DNA of 64,000 bases from Sporolactobacillus sp. STSJ-5 (GCF_024385605.1 NZ_JANFOJ010000009.1:45736-109735), one strand, 5' to 3'; shown: positions 8,983-18,016, counted from the first letter of the stretch. Translations and numbers: made by a program. Notes: generated by a model from the sequence alone, not told the origin.

Positions 8983-9339
8983 TTAACCAATTTTTGTTCC
9001 ACATTCCTGACAAAATTTTGCACCGTTTTCAATAGGCGACTTACAACTCGGACAAACCGCTATTGATTGTAGGTTATTTCCACATTCATAACAAAACTTG
9101 GCGGTAGCACTGTTAGAAGCACCGCATTTTTGACAGACAATTACACGGGAATCATTGTGAAAAACGTTGGGTCTGTCGTTTTGGTAGGGTGGATAATCAC
9201 TATAATGGTCGTTGCGACGATGGTCATGCTCTTCATCATGATGATTATCACCACGATAACCATATCTACGGCGATCGTGGTGTTTTCCATGATGATCGTC
9301 GTCGCGATCTCCAAATAAACGCTCAAAAAAATCTGACAT
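8983..9339 (-). CDS. His-rich double zinc-ribbon protein
   Basis: 118 residues from ATG 9339, picked because GAGGGGGC precedes it. The N-terminal half is extremely rich in His, Asp and Arg (for example DRDDDHHGKHHDRRR) and looks like a metal-buffering tail. The C-terminal half holds two zinc ribbons: CQKCG...FCYECG and CPSCK...FCQECG. No membrane segment is present. It lies between the cad operon and a CDF exporter and has its own strong promoter with a 22-bp palindrome, suggesting metal-controlled expression. Its role, perhaps zinc binding or delivery, is inferred from composition and context only. Confidence 0.75.
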   Translation of the reverse strand: MSDFFERLFGDRDDDHHGKHHDRRRYGYRGDNHHDEEHDHRRNDHYSDYPPYQNDRPNVFHNDSRVIVCQKCGASNSATAKFCYECGNNLQSIAVCPSCKSPIENGAKFCQECGTKIG

Positions 9340-9406
9340 TTTTATGCCCCCTCGTTTATTCAACTTTGTAATCACTTGCGTTAATTATCTTTAATGATCA
9401 TACACA

Positions 9407-9472
9407 TGAACGTATGATCATATGTTCAATTAAATTATATCTCATACAATTGATTTGTCAATTTCAATTGTA
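9407..9472 (-). promoter_or_regulatory. Strong promoter with palindromic operator for the zinc-ribbon gene
   Basis: On the minus strand TTGACA (9461-9456), a 16-base spacer and TATAAT (9439-9434) form a near-consensus sigma-A promoter. A 22-bp palindrome TGAACGTATGATCATATG.. (9407-9428, one mismatched pair) starts 5 bases downstream of the -10, where a bound repressor would block initiation. A second inverted repeat, ATACAATTGA...TCAATTGTAT (9444-9472), spans the -35. The TGAAC/GTTCA half-sites resemble ArsR/SmtB operators. Confidence 0.7.
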
Positions 9473-9686
9473 TTTTTTCTTGTCAGACTAGCTTTCCATA
9501 AAAGGAAATGATCATTTTACAGGTTTATTAAAGCTTAAGAATGTGCCAGAACGGTCGCTATTGTTAGCGTTGGGCAACACTTTTTCATGTCAATTAATTT
9601 TGTATCATCATCAAAAATGGTTGCTGTAGACACACATGGGTTTGGGTTGTTAAGATGAACGGAATGGTTGGAAAGAAGGCGCTAAC

Positions 9687-10571
9687 ATGATACAAGAAAA
9701 ATACATGAACTTAAAGCGTGGAGAACGAGGAGCAATCATCAGCATTGTTGCGTATCTCTGCTTATCAAGTTTAAAACTCTTTATCAGTTTTTCGACTGGA
9801 TCACAAGCACTTAGAGCTGATGGGTTAAATAATTCAACTGACATTATTGCCTCCCTTGCTGTACTCATTGGATTGAGACTATCTCAGCGTCCAGCTGACA
9901 GCGATCATCTCTACGGTCATTGGAAAAGCGAAACCATAGCATCCATGGTCGCTTCCTTTATCATGATGGCTGTAGGATTACAAGTGTTGCTCGACGGTAT
10001 TTTATCCATGTTCCAAAGGAATGAAGAAGCACCTGATATTATTGCTGCTTGGACAGGGCTGTTTTGTGCGGCTGTAATGTTTTTTGTTTATCGATATAAC
10101 AAAAATCTGGCGACAAAAACAAATAGTCTATCGGTTATGGCTGCAGCAACGGATAATCTCTCAGACGCTTGGGTCAGCATCGGAACATCCGTTGGAATAT
10201 TTGGTTCCCAGTTTAATCTTCCTTGGCTTGACATACTGACCGCTATTTCCGTAGGAATCCTTATTTGTAAGACAGCCTGGGATATTTTTAGAGAATCCTC
10301 CTATAACCTGTCTGATGGATTCGATGAAAAAAAGATTAACGCTTATCAAAAATCAATTTTGTCCGTTAATGGAGTTGAAGAAATTAGGAATATAAAAGCA
10401 AGAAATTACGGTAATAATGCAGTTGTTGATCTTGTCATTATCGTTGATCATAATTCTGCACTAACAGATGCTCATGAAATCTCAACCCAAGTTGAGCAGG
10501 TATTGATCAAAAAATATGGGATTTATGAGGTTAATGTCCACGTCGAACCTAAACCGATTGTAACTGGATAA
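9687..10571 (+). CDS. Cation diffusion facilitator (CDF) metal exporter
   Basis: 294 residues. Six membrane segments occupy the first 200 residues, followed by a cytoplasmic ferredoxin-like domain. Metal-site motifs of CDF proteins are present: ADGLNNSTDIIA in the second helix, PADSDHLYGHWKSE after it, and AATDNLSDAW in the fifth helix. Family members exchange Zn, Mn, Co or Fe for protons. An AAGAAGGCG ribosome site precedes the ATG. It faces away from the zinc-ribbon and cad genes across a 347-base intergenic region. The absence of a His-rich loop argues that ion choice cannot be stated. Confidence 0.9.
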   Translation: MIQEKYMNLKRGERGAIISIVAYLCLSSLKLFISFSTGSQALRADGLNNSTDIIASLAVLIGLRLSQRPADSDHLYGHWKSETIASMVASFIMMAVGLQVLLDGILSMFQRNEEAPDIIAAWTGLFCAAVMFFVYRYNKNLATKTNSLSVMAAATDNLSDAWVSIGTSVGIFGSQFNLPWLDILTAISVGILICKTAWDIFRESSYNLSDGFDEKKINAYQKSILSVNGVEEIRNIKARNYGNNAVVDLVIIVDHNSALTDAHEISTQVEQVLIKKYGIYEVNVHVEPKPIVTG

Positions 10572-10688
10572 TTTTGAATAGGCGTCCTTATATAATTAGT
10601 CGTTTGAAAGAAGCATATACCTTTGAACCGGTTATATGGTTACTGCAGGTCGAGTCCCCAGGTTTATGTCGCAAGACAATTTAATAAT

Positions 10689-10725
10689 GAGACAATGAAG
10701 TACGTTCCTAGACTTCATTCGTCTC
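10689..10725. repeat. Inverted repeat between the CDF and DUF1737 genes
   Basis: GAGACAATGAAGT and ACTTCATTCGTCTC form a 13-bp stem with one mismatch around an 11-base loop. There is no T tract on either side, so a plain terminator is unlikely. An operator or RNA element for the following small gene is possible. Confidence 0.5.
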
Positions 10726-10764
10726 AACATATACAATAAAAAGCAAGGGTAAGAAGGTGTTCAT

Positions 10765-10962
10765 TTGGAGAATGAGCTTAGATATCATCTAATCACAGGA
10801 AAAGATGATGCAAATTTTTGTAAGAGAATTTCTAAATTGCTTGATGAAGGTTATAAATTGTATGGATCTCCATCAAGCACATTTGATGGAGAAGACGTAA
10901 TTGTAGCCCAAGCTGTTATCTCACAGAAGCAAGTAATCTCTCAAACTGACGTTCCAATATGA
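10765..10962 (+). CDS. DUF1737 small protein
   Basis: 65 residues from a TTG start with AAGAAGGTG upstream. The sequence LRYHLITGKDDANFCKRI, then LLDEGYKLYGSPS and VIVAQAVI, matches the compact DUF1737 family found widely in bacteria. No membrane or signal sequence. It is followed by a strong bidirectional terminator, so it is probably monocistronic. Function is unknown. Confidence 0.8.
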   Translation: MENELRYHLITGKDDANFCKRISKLLDEGYKLYGSPSSTFDGEDVIVAQAVISQKQVISQTDVPI

Positions 10963-11020
10963 TCCACATTAACTAAATCACCATTTTCATCGTTAAGCGA
11001 TCATTACACTGCATGAATCA

Positions 11021-11067
11021 AAAAAAGTAATCCACACGTTTGTGCTCCTGTCGTGGATTGCTTTTTT
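11021..11067. terminator. Bidirectional terminator after the DUF1737 gene
   Basis: AAAAAAGTAATCCAC pairs with GTGGATTGCTTTTTT around a 17-base loop. Both arms carry an A or T run, giving a T tail in either orientation. Confidence 0.8.
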
Positions 11068-11248
11068 CAACAGTTCTTAGCTCAGCAAGATATATTATGC
11101 TCTTATATCAATGTAAAAAGGATATTATGTTAGACATCCTTTACTGATGCGGGTTCTCAGACGCCTTGTTATAACTTTCCAGGGAATGCAGAATCAAAGC
11201 TACCCGCTTTTTTACTTTAATTCATTGTCTTGTTTCTTTTATGGTATT

Positions 11249-11287
11249 AAAAAAAGTGCCGCTAACCCATTTCGGGCGAGGCACTTC
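11249..11287 (-). terminator. Terminator of the copA-copZ operon
   Basis: On the minus strand AAGTGCC and GGCACTT pair across a 19-base loop followed by TTTTTTAAT. It lies directly downstream of the last CopZ gene. Confidence 0.75.
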
Positions 11288-11294
11288 TTAACAA

Positions 11295-11510
11295 TTAATT
11301 CTGTCCGACAACATCGTATCCTTGTTCTTCAACTGCTTCCTTCATCTTACTGAACTGAATCCTTGCATCATCATATTCAACTGACGCTTTACCTTTTTCA
11401 AGATCCACAGAAACGTCAGATACACCATCTAATCCCTTTAAAGCATTTGTAACCGAGGCTTTACAATGTCCGCAATGCATACCTTTTACATCAAGTGTGG
11501 TCTTTGCCAT
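11295..11510 (-). CDS. copZ: CopZ copper chaperone
   Basis: 71 residues forming one heavy-metal-associated fold. The copper-binding loop GMHCGHC has the full MxCxxC motif. CopZ proteins carry Cu(I) in the cytoplasm and deliver it to the CopA exporter. It is the last gene of copA-copZ-like-copZ on the minus strand, with a ribosome site AAAGGAG before the ATG and a terminator after it. It is about 70% identical by eye to the neighbouring paralogue, so the pair arose by tandem duplication. Confidence 0.93.
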   Translation of the reverse strand: MAKTTLDVKGMHCGHCKASVTNALKGLDGVSDVSVDLEKGKASVEYDDARIQFSKMKEAVEEQGYDVVGQN

Positions 11511-11574
11511 CGTTTCAATCTCCTTTTTTATACTGAAAATTTTTTATTTAAAGATGAATGGACAGATTTAAACG

Positions 11575-11790
11575 TCAGTGCTGTCCAACAACATCGTATC
11601 CTTGTTCTTCGACAGCTTCTTTCATTTTGTCGTATTGTACTTTCGTTTCATCATAGTCGACAGCAGCTTCACCAGTTTTAAGATCAACAGAGACAGCAGA
11701 TACCCCATCAAGACCCTTCAGTGTTTGAGTCACCAGATTCTTGCAGTGGTCTCCCATCATACCCTTAACATCAAGCTTTGTTTTTGCCAT
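11575..11790 (-). CDS. CopZ-like protein with a broken metal-binding motif
   Basis: 71 residues, the same length and fold as the neighbouring CopZ and ending in the same GYDVVGQ. Its metal loop reads GMMGDHC: the first cysteine of MxCxxC is replaced by Gly, leaving a single Cys. The rest of the fold is intact and the ribosome site is normal, so this is a real gene rather than a relic. It may bind copper weakly, act as a dimer, or serve as a regulator of CopA or of CopZ. These roles are inferred; the substitution itself is directly visible at 11755-11760. Confidence 0.85.
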   Translation of the reverse strand: MAKTKLDVKGMMGDHCKNLVTQTLKGLDGVSAVSVDLKTGEAAVDYDETKVQYDKMKEAVEEQGYDVVGQH

Positions 11791-11857
11791 AAGTCGTCAA
11801 TCTCCTTTTCATCTTTTTTGATGCTCTACAGCTTCTCAGTCAAAAAACCTTTCAATT

Positions 11858-14257
11858 TCAGACTTTGACCCGTTTCAGACGTAAACTGTTCGTCACGACG
11901 GATACGGAACTAAAGGCCATGGCAGCGCCGGCTACCCAAGGCGCAAGCAGGCCGAGTGCGGCCACTGGAATGCCAACCGTATTATAGAACAGTGCCCAGA
12001 ACAAGTTCTGACGAATGTTCCGCATCGTTTTCCGACTCAAATCAATCGCTTTTGGAATATGAAGCAGATCGCCACCGACCAATGTGATATCAGCTGCCTC
12101 AATTGCCACGTCTGTTCCAGTGCCAATTGCCATGCCGATATCTGCTGTAGCCAATGCCGGAGCGTCATTTATTCCATCACCAACCATGGCTACCTTCAGT
12201 CCCTTTTCTTGAAGAATTTTCACTTTAGCTGCTTTTTCCTCGGGAAGGACCTCGGAAAACACATGGTCAATGCCTGCCTGTCTGGCAATCGCCTGAGCCG
12301 TCCGCTCATTATCGCCCGTAATCATATACACCGAAAGACCACGTGTCTTTAATTCTTCAATGGCTTGCTTCGAAGATTTCTTGATCGTGTCTGCAACGGC
12401 AATGATCCCCTGAAGTTTGCCATCGTAGGCAACAAACATTGCCGTTTTCCCTTCAGATTCAAGCTTCTTCATCCGTTCCTCAGTCTCAGAATAAGAAATG
12501 TCTCCCTCTTTCATCAGCCGCCGTGTGCCGATTGCTATTTCCTTCCCGGAAACAGTTGCTTTAATACCATAACCGGCAAGAGCTTTGAACTGATCCGGTG
12601 ATGGGAGATCCGGGCTGCTTTGCTTTCCATAGGTAACAATCGCCTGCGCCAGCGGATGTTCACTGGCTGATTCTGCTGAAGCAGCAAGCGTTAAGAGTTC
12701 TTCTTTTGCTGCGCCATTCAGTGCAATAATGTCAGTAACTTCAGGTTTACCATTAGTAATTGTCCCCGTCTTATCGAACAGAATAGCCTGCAGACTTTGG
12801 GTTGTTTCGAGATATTCACCTCCTTTAAAAAGAATGCCGTTCTCAGCCCCCTTGCCGGTTCCAACCATGATGGATGTCGGCGTTGCCAAGCCTAAAGCGC
12901 AAGGGCAGGCAATCACAAGGACACTAATAGCCGCAATCAGTGCTGGGGCAAACTGACCGGGAGTGACAAACAGAATCCAGACAAGAAATGCCAGCACCGA
13001 AATACCGATCACAATCGGGACAAAGATACCCGAGATACTGTCAGCGAGCCGCTGGATCGGTGCTTTTGATCCCTGGGCTTCCTCAACAATCTTGACAATC
13101 CCGGCAAGTGCCGTATCTTTCCCTACTTTTTCAGCCTTCATGGTCAGCGTTCCATTTGCATTCACCGTTGCGCCGATTACTTTGTCATCTTTTCCTTTTT
13201 CGACAGGGATGGATTCACCAGTAATCATTGATTCGTCAACAGAAGAACGGCCGTTGACAACGATACCATCTACAGGTATTTTTTCTCCAGGTTTGACACG
13301 TAACAAATCACCGACAGCAACCTGATCGATCGGTACTTTTCGTTCCTTCCCGTCCTCAATGATTGTCGCCTCTTTGGCCTGCAGTCCCATCAGTTCAGTA
13401 ATCGCCGCAGTCGTCCGCCTTTTTGCACGTGATTCAAAATATTTACCCAACAGGACAAGCGTAATTAAAATCGCACTCGTTTCAAAATACAGCTCAGGAC
13501 TGGTGAGTCCGCCAAACTGATAACGGAGTGTCTCGAACGCGCTATAAAAGTAAGCAGCACTCGTACCCAGTGCAACCAGAACATCCATATTGGCACTCTT
13601 ATTTAATAGAGCCTTTGTACCACTGATATAAAACTGGCCGCCAATGTAGAACTGCACAATACCAGCCAAGATGAGCTGGAACCATGGATTCATCAGCAAC
13701 TGAGGGATCGGTAGGCCTGTGTTAAAGGGCAAGTGTGCAATCATGGTGTAAAGCAACGGCAGCGAAAGAACAGCGGACAAGACCAGTTTCTGCAGCTTTC
13801 TTTTAAGTTCCTTCTCTTTTTCGTCCGTCGCCTGTTCTTGTTTCGGGACAGCCTTGTAACCGAGTTTCTTGACTTGATCATAAATCGCAGTAGGTTCGGT
13901 GATCCCGGGCTGAAAGATCACAGTTCCAGACTCAGTCGCTAGATTAACCTGGGCTGATACTACACCTGCCATACGGCTCAATCCCTTTTCAATACGCGCG
14001 GCACAAGAGGCACAGGTCATACCAAGAATATCCGTATCCAACCTTTGCGTTCGCACGCCGTAACCCAGCTTTTCAATCTTTTGTACAATGTCCGTGGGTT
14101 TTGCTTTTTCCTCATGGATGGTCACCTTCGCTTTTTCCAATGCGAGGTTGACATTCGCTTCGACGCCATCCATCTTATTGAGCGATTTTTCAATCCTTGT
14201 CGAGCAGGAAGCACAGGTCATCCCTGTAATCCCAATCTGCATTGCCTTTGAACTCAT
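11858..14257 (-). CDS. copA: Copper-exporting P1B-type ATPase
   Basis: 799 residues from ATG 14257, chosen because AAGGGG lies 9 bases upstream and the N-terminus then matches Bacillus CopA. Two heavy-metal domains each carry GMTCASC. The membrane copper site is [11 protein letters not shown], the phosphorylation site DKTGTITNG, the HP motif SEHPLA and the hinge [10 protein letters not shown]. It transports Cu(I) out of the cytoplasm. It heads an operon with two CopZ-like genes. A CsoR-type operator lies in its promoter, so expression should rise when copper releases the repressor; the csoR gene itself is not in the window. Confidence 0.95.
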   Translation of the reverse strand: MSSKAMQIGITGMTCASCSTRIEKSLNKMDGVEANVNLALEKAKVTIHEEKAKPTDIVQKIEKLGYGVRTQRLDTDILGMTCASCAARIEKGLSRMAGVVSAQVNLATESGTVIFQPGITEPTAIYDQVKKLGYKAVPKQEQATDEKEKELKRKLQKLVLSAVLSLPLLYTMIAHLPFNTGLPIPQLLMNPWFQLILAGIVQFYIGGQFYISGTKALLNKSANMDVLVALGTSAAYFYSAFETLRYQFGGLTSPELYFETSAILITLVLLGKYFESRAKRRTTAAITELMGLQAKEATIIEDGKERKVPIDQVAVGDLLRVKPGEKIPVDGIVVNGRSSVDESMITGESIPVEKGKDDKVIGATVNANGTLTMKAEKVGKDTALAGIVKIVEEAQGSKAPIQRLADSISGIFVPIVIGISVLAFLVWILFVTPGQFAPALIAAISVLVIACPCALGLATPTSIMVGTGKGAENGILFKGGEYLETTQSLQAILFDKTGTITNGKPEVTDIIALNGAAKEELLTLAASAESASEHPLAQAIVTYGKQSSPDLPSPDQFKALAGYGIKATVSGKEIAIGTRRLMKEGDISYSETEERMKKLESEGKTAMFVAYDGKLQGIIAVADTIKKSSKQAIEELKTRGLSVYMITGDNERTAQAIARQAGIDHVFSEVLPEEKAAKVKILQEKGLKVAMVGDGINDAPALATADIGMAIGTGTDVAIEAADITLVGGDLLHIPKAIDLSRKTMRNIRQNLFWALFYNTVGIPVAALGLLAPWVAGAAMAFSSVSVVTNSLRLKRVKV

Positions 14258-14377
14258 CCATTTCATCCCCTTATATCCGTTCATCCAGAAGTCAATGTGA
14301 ACCCCCAGAATAAATGATTTGTATTTATTCCAACTAAAGATTCAGGTTAGCAGCTCCTGCCATCTTCTTTCAGCTTT

Positions 14378-14406
14378 ATTATACCCATGGGGGGTATACG
14401 TGTCAA
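14378..14406 (-). promoter_or_regulatory. copA promoter with CsoR-type operator in the spacer
   Basis: On the minus strand TTGACA (14406-14401), a 17-base spacer and TATAAT (14383-14378) form a perfect sigma-A promoter. The spacer holds the GC-rich inverted repeat read on the plus strand as TATACCCATGGGGGGTATA (14380-14398). This matches the TACCC...GGGGGTA pattern of CsoR operators. A bound repressor would cover the promoter core. Confidence 0.88.
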
Positions 14407-14802
14407 ATGATAAATTGAGCGATCTGTTATACCTAGTCGTGGGGCTTTTCGTAATTAAATGAAGGCACTGCTTATCCCTTGGTCTCATTTATTCTAATAA
14501 ACAGATGTGTAGTTTTTGTTAGGATATGAAAAATATCATATCTTTTTTGAAATCATTTGCGAACAAGCACGAATAGAAATGGAAAATCAGAGAAACATCA
14601 GGTTTCCTTATTCCCTCAGTTCTAAGGAATGATACGATCTCTGCCTTTTATATTTAACATTTAATAGCTATAGATTTCTTGATCATTACGATCTCTAGAT
14701 ACATTGATTTAAACTTTATTTTTATTGAGTATTTATAAATCTTCACAGTTTCTCCACATTTGTTCGATACACTTGTGGAAACGAGATAAGGAGAGTGTAC
14801 CC
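14407..14802. other. Intergenic region between copA and the multicopper oxidase gene
   Basis: About 400 AT-rich bases holding the promoter of the oxidase gene, which I could not place with confidence. A small AT-rich hairpin GATATGA / TCATATC followed by six T lies near 14523-14548. No second copper operator was found. Confidence 0.4.
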
Positions 14803-16473
14803 ATGAAAAAGTTTCTTTTCGTCGCACTGGCAATTTTCACACTACTCATCATTACTGCGTGCTCTGCGACTACAGAAAATAGCAACAAAACAGCCAACAA
14901 GCAGGCTGCGAGCAGCGAATCAGCTGCTTCAGAATCACCCAAAATATTGAGAGGGCCAAATATTACGCTTGTTGCCGAAAAAGGGACACAAAAATTGAGC
15001 AACGGCGTTACTGTCCCAGTTTGGACGTTTAACGGATCAGCACCCGGACCGGAAATTCATGTACAAAAAGGCCAGAAAGTGCGTGTCACCTTAAAGAATG
15101 AGCTTTCTGCACCCGTTTCGATTCACTGGCACGGTTATCCAGTTCCTAATAAAATGGATGGTATCCCAGGTGTCACACAAAACGCGGTAGCCCCAGGAAA
15201 GAGCTTCACTTATGAGTTCGTTGCTGACAAAGCAGGCACTTATTGGTATCACTCTCACCAGGATTCAGTGAATCAGGTGGACCGAGGGTTATATGGAGCC
15301 TTCATTGTTGAAGATCCTAAAGAAAAATATGATAAGGATTACACCCTAATGCTGGACGAATGGATGACCGATAAAAATCAGATCAACAGTCAGATTAAAG
15401 CGATGACACCTGCGGGTCAAAGCAATAAAAACAACGGAGATTCCGGAATGGGCAGCATGCCCGGCATGGATATGGGCGGTTCAGATCAAGGCAGCTCAAA
15501 TAGTGGTGGCAGTAGTGGAATGAATATGGATAATATGGACAACAGCAGTTCAGATAGCGGAAACAGCAACGGCATGAATATGCCCGGGAATATGATGGCC
15601 GATAATATGAGCATGTACGACTTGTACACGATTAATGGAAAAAGCGGCAGTCTGGTTAAACCTCTGACGGTCAAGAAAGGGGATAATGTTCGGCTGCGTT
15701 TCATTAATGCCGGCTACCTCCCGCATAACATTCATATCCATGGTCACAACATTAAAGTAATTGCAACTGATGGTCAACCTATAAACAATCCGCTGGCCGT
15801 TAAAAACCAGGTCATTTCCATCGCACCAGGTGAACGATATGATGTAGCCTTTACTGCGGACAATCCGGGAAAATGGTATATCGAAGATCATGGAACAGCA
15901 AAGGGTACGAACGGGATGAAGGCCTTAATTGACTATGAAGGTAGCAAGGCTACAACCGATCAACCTAATGCAAGCACACAATTGCCGGCTATAAACTTTG
16001 CTGACTACGGGTCTAAAACAAAACCTGAGTTTACGCTGAATCAAAAATACGACGTCACCTATACCATGAACCTTAATGCAGGTATGAACAATAATGGGAT
16101 GATCTATACGATCAATGGGAAAACCTTCCCAAATACAGATCCGATTAAGGTTAAAACGGGTGATCGCGTGAAGGTCAAGCTGGTCAATCGTGATCATATG
16201 AATAACCATCCAATGCATCTCCATGGCCACTTTTTCCAGGTTTTGAGCAAAAATGGCAAACCGGTCAGCGGTTCCCCCATTTACAAAGATACGTTGAATG
16301 TAAAACCGGGTGAAACTTATGAGGTTGCCTTCCTGGCCGATAATCCGGGTAACTGGCTGTTTCACTGCCACGATCTGCATCACGCGAACGCAGGGATGAT
16401 AACCGAGGTCCAGTATACAGATTTCCATTCAAGTTATGTTCCAAGTTCTTCGAGTAACAATAAACCAGAGTAA
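14803..16473 (+). CDS. Multicopper oxidase lipoprotein, Met-rich (cuprous-oxidase like)
   Basis: 556 residues from ATG 14803, preceded by AAGGAGAG; the longer frame lacks a ribosome site. The N-terminus is a lipoprotein signal with lipobox IITAC. The four copper-ligand motifs of multicopper oxidases are present in order: HWHG, YWYHSHQ, HPMHLHGHF and FHCHDLHHANAGM. A 75-residue Met/Gly/Ser-rich insertion (near residues 210-285, with MPGMDMGG and MNMPGNMM) resembles the Met-rich region of CueO. It probably oxidises Cu(I) at the cell surface to less toxic Cu(II), complementing CopA. The substrate is inferred from the Met-rich segment and context. Confidence 0.92.
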   Translation: MKKFLFVALAIFTLLIITACSATTENSNKTANKQAASSESAASESPKILRGPNITLVAEKGTQKLSNGVTVPVWTFNGSAPGPEIHVQKGQKVRVTLKNELSAPVSIHWHGYPVPNKMDGIPGVTQNAVAPGKSFTYEFVADKAGTYWYHSHQDSVNQVDRGLYGAFIVEDPKEKYDKDYTLMLDEWMTDKNQINSQIKAMTPAGQSNKNNGDSGMGSMPGMDMGGSDQGSSNSGGSSGMNMDNMDNSSSDSGNSNGMNMPGNMMADNMSMYDLYTINGKSGSLVKPLTVKKGDNVRLRFINAGYLPHNIHIHGHNIKVIATDGQPINNPLAVKNQVISIAPGERYDVAFTADNPGKWYIEDHGTAKGTNGMKALIDYEGSKATTDQPNASTQLPAINFADYGSKTKPEFTLNQKYDVTYTMNLNAGMNNNGMIYTINGKTFPNTDPIKVKTGDRVKVKLVNRDHMNNHPMHLHGHFFQVLSKNGKPVSGSPIYKDTLNVKPGETYEVAFLADNPGNWLFHCHDLHHANAGMITEVQYTDFHSSYVPSSSSNNKPE

Positions 16474-16533
16474 GTATTCTTAAAATAGAGGCTAAACGAT
16501 CATGTTACAATAGTCTCAGAGGTGGTGGTAGAT

Positions 16534-16773
16534 ATGATGGGATGGAATGGTGGTATGATGAATGGTTTTGGTTTAGGTATGGGTTTTATCGGATGGCTTG
16601 TGCAACTATCACTGTTTATTGCCGTGATCTATCTAGTAGTTACCCTAATTAAAAAATTGAATCACCATTCAGACACCAATAAACAAGGGTACGTGATTTT
16701 AAAAGAACGATTTGCCCAAGGTGAAATCACAGAGGATGAATACAAAAAAATGAAAAAGATTTTGGATGACTGA
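16534..16773 (+). CDS. Small SHOCT-domain membrane protein
   Basis: 79 residues from ATG 16534, which sits 8 bases after AGGTGG; GTG 16522 would overlap that ribosome site. A Gly/Met/Trp-rich start (MMGWNGGMMNGFG) leads into one membrane helix, a short His-containing linker, and a C-terminal SHOCT motif (LKERFAQGEITEDEYKKMKKIL). SHOCT domains often sit at the end of small membrane proteins and mediate contacts. It lies 60 bases after the multicopper oxidase gene, may share its transcript, and ends in a strong hairpin. Role unknown. Confidence 0.82.
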   Translation: MMGWNGGMMNGFGLGMGFIGWLVQLSLFIAVIYLVVTLIKKLNHHSDTNKQGYVILKERFAQGEITEDEYKKMKKILDD

Positions 16774-16800
16774 ACATGTGATAGGTCTTAAATAAGTGTA

Positions 16801-16829
16801 AGGGGGAAAGTCAATATGACTTTCCCCCT
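16801..16829. terminator. Strong hairpin after the SHOCT gene
   Basis: AGGGGGAAAGTCA pairs perfectly with TGACTTTCCCCCT around a 3-base loop. The downstream TCACTTTATT is only moderately T-rich. It could end transcripts from both sides. Confidence 0.7.
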
Positions 16830-16947
16830 CACTTTATTGCATGAGTAGCTACTAATTCATAGAAAAATTAAAATCTGCAAAATGAGCATCGGTATACCTT
16901 GAATAAAAGGAGAGGAAAGAACGAATAATGATCAAAATATAGATGAA

Positions 16948-17514
16948 TTATCGAGATATCAATTCATCTTCAGTCACCCATTTATGGTTTTTTATCACTT
17001 TTCCAGTCTTAGTATCGGTATAATTGACCATATAAATATTCGTTTGCTTAGCACTGTCAATTGTTGCTTCTGCGCCCATCATCCCTGGCATATGGCTGGC
17101 ATTTAGCTTAACCTTTGTCCCCGTTTTGAGAAGTCCTTTGTTGTGAGTCTGTAACTCTTGCTGGATAACCCACTTATGATTTCTAACCACCTTCCCACCA
17201 TTAGTTGGATGATAAGTAACAGTATACACATTAGTAGTATAAACTCCGGCAACCGTTCCTTTAGCATTCATCATACCGGACATATGATCTGTTTTCAGCG
17301 TCACTTTACTCCCCTTTTTAAATTCAGGATTCATTGTTGCCACAAGGCCCTGTGGAACATCGCGATCCGACATAGCGTGCTGATCATGATCTCTATTCAT
17401 ATCATGGCTCATGGAGCTTGAACTGTCATTTGTTCCCTGGTTTGTGCTACACCCAGTTAACGCTACAACAAGAACTAATAAAAAAAAGGATACGCAAAAT
17501 TTTTTTATTGCCAA
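16948..17514 (-). CDS. YdhK-like lipoprotein with two DUF1541 repeats
   Basis: 188 residues from a TTG start with AGGAGTG upstream. A lipoprotein signal with lipobox ALTGC is followed by a His/Met/Asp-rich linker (MSHDMNRDHDQHAMSD). Two tandem copies of an approximately 60-residue domain follow, each with a DHMSGMM or SHMPGMM motif and a NHKWV motif, as in DUF1541 proteins such as B. subtilis YdhK. The His and Met ligands suggest metal binding at the cell surface. It closes the metal block and is convergent with the SHOCT gene. Its exact role is not established. Confidence 0.85.
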   Translation of the reverse strand: MAIKKFCVSFFLLVLVVALTGCSTNQGTNDSSSSMSHDMNRDHDQHAMSDRDVPQGLVATMNPEFKKGSKVTLKTDHMSGMMNAKGTVAGVYTTNVYTVTYHPTNGGKVVRNHKWVIQQELQTHNKGLLKTGTKVKLNASHMPGMMGAEATIDSAKQTNIYMVNYTDTKTGKVIKNHKWVTEDELISR

Positions 17515-17681
17515 AGCTGATCACTCCTGACACAATAAAAATTAATCACATCAGGTAATATACCCTATAAGATGAAAATAAATCGTATGCCCTGTCAGAT
17601 TTGGGAACTGCGATGTCCCCCCTTCCAGGGCTTGTACTTACGTTATAATAAGGTTATTGAGTTCCTACGGAGGTATGCCAG

Positions 17682-17980
17682 TTGGCTAGTAAAGAGCAGA
17701 TAAAATCATTGAGGGATACAAATACATACGAGATGCGGAATCAGTTTATCAATGATGAACGCCTTAAAGCATTTCGTACCATAAAAAAAGCATTACTAAG
17801 GTGGTTACTGAAATTGAAAACAGTACCTTTGGCAATGATTTTAAGAGATACTTTAGTCCACCTAATAAAAGAAAAAAAGCCCGAAAGAAAAATGCATTCT
17901 CTCGTTTCCCCTCATATTTTTCCTGTCAAGACAAAAAGACAGCCCGAATAAACTCTTCTTTTATAATGCTACGAAGTTGA
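17682..17980 (+). pseudogene. Small gene with a probable frameshift in a poly-A run
   Basis: A TTG start with CGGAGG 8 bases upstream opens a frame beginning MASKEQIKSLRDTNTYEMRN. After AFRTIKK the frame crosses AAAAAAA (about 17784-17790), and the remaining in-frame sequence looks unlike a protein. The alternative frame continues as ITKVVTEIENSTFGNDFKRY, then PPNKRKKARKKNAFSRF, to a stop at 17980, which looks like a normal soluble sequence. A one-base slip in the A run would join them. It could be a true mutation, a sequencing error or programmed slippage. The family is not recognised. Confidence 0.55.
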
Positions 17981-18016
17981 ACCATTAAGACTGTATGAGA
18001 ATATTTCACCGAGTCC

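Noticed and set aside
9130..9318. Plus- and minus-strand frames rich in Met, Ile, Val within the zinc-ribbon gene
   Set aside because: Shadows of the His/Asp-codon-rich stretch of the real gene.
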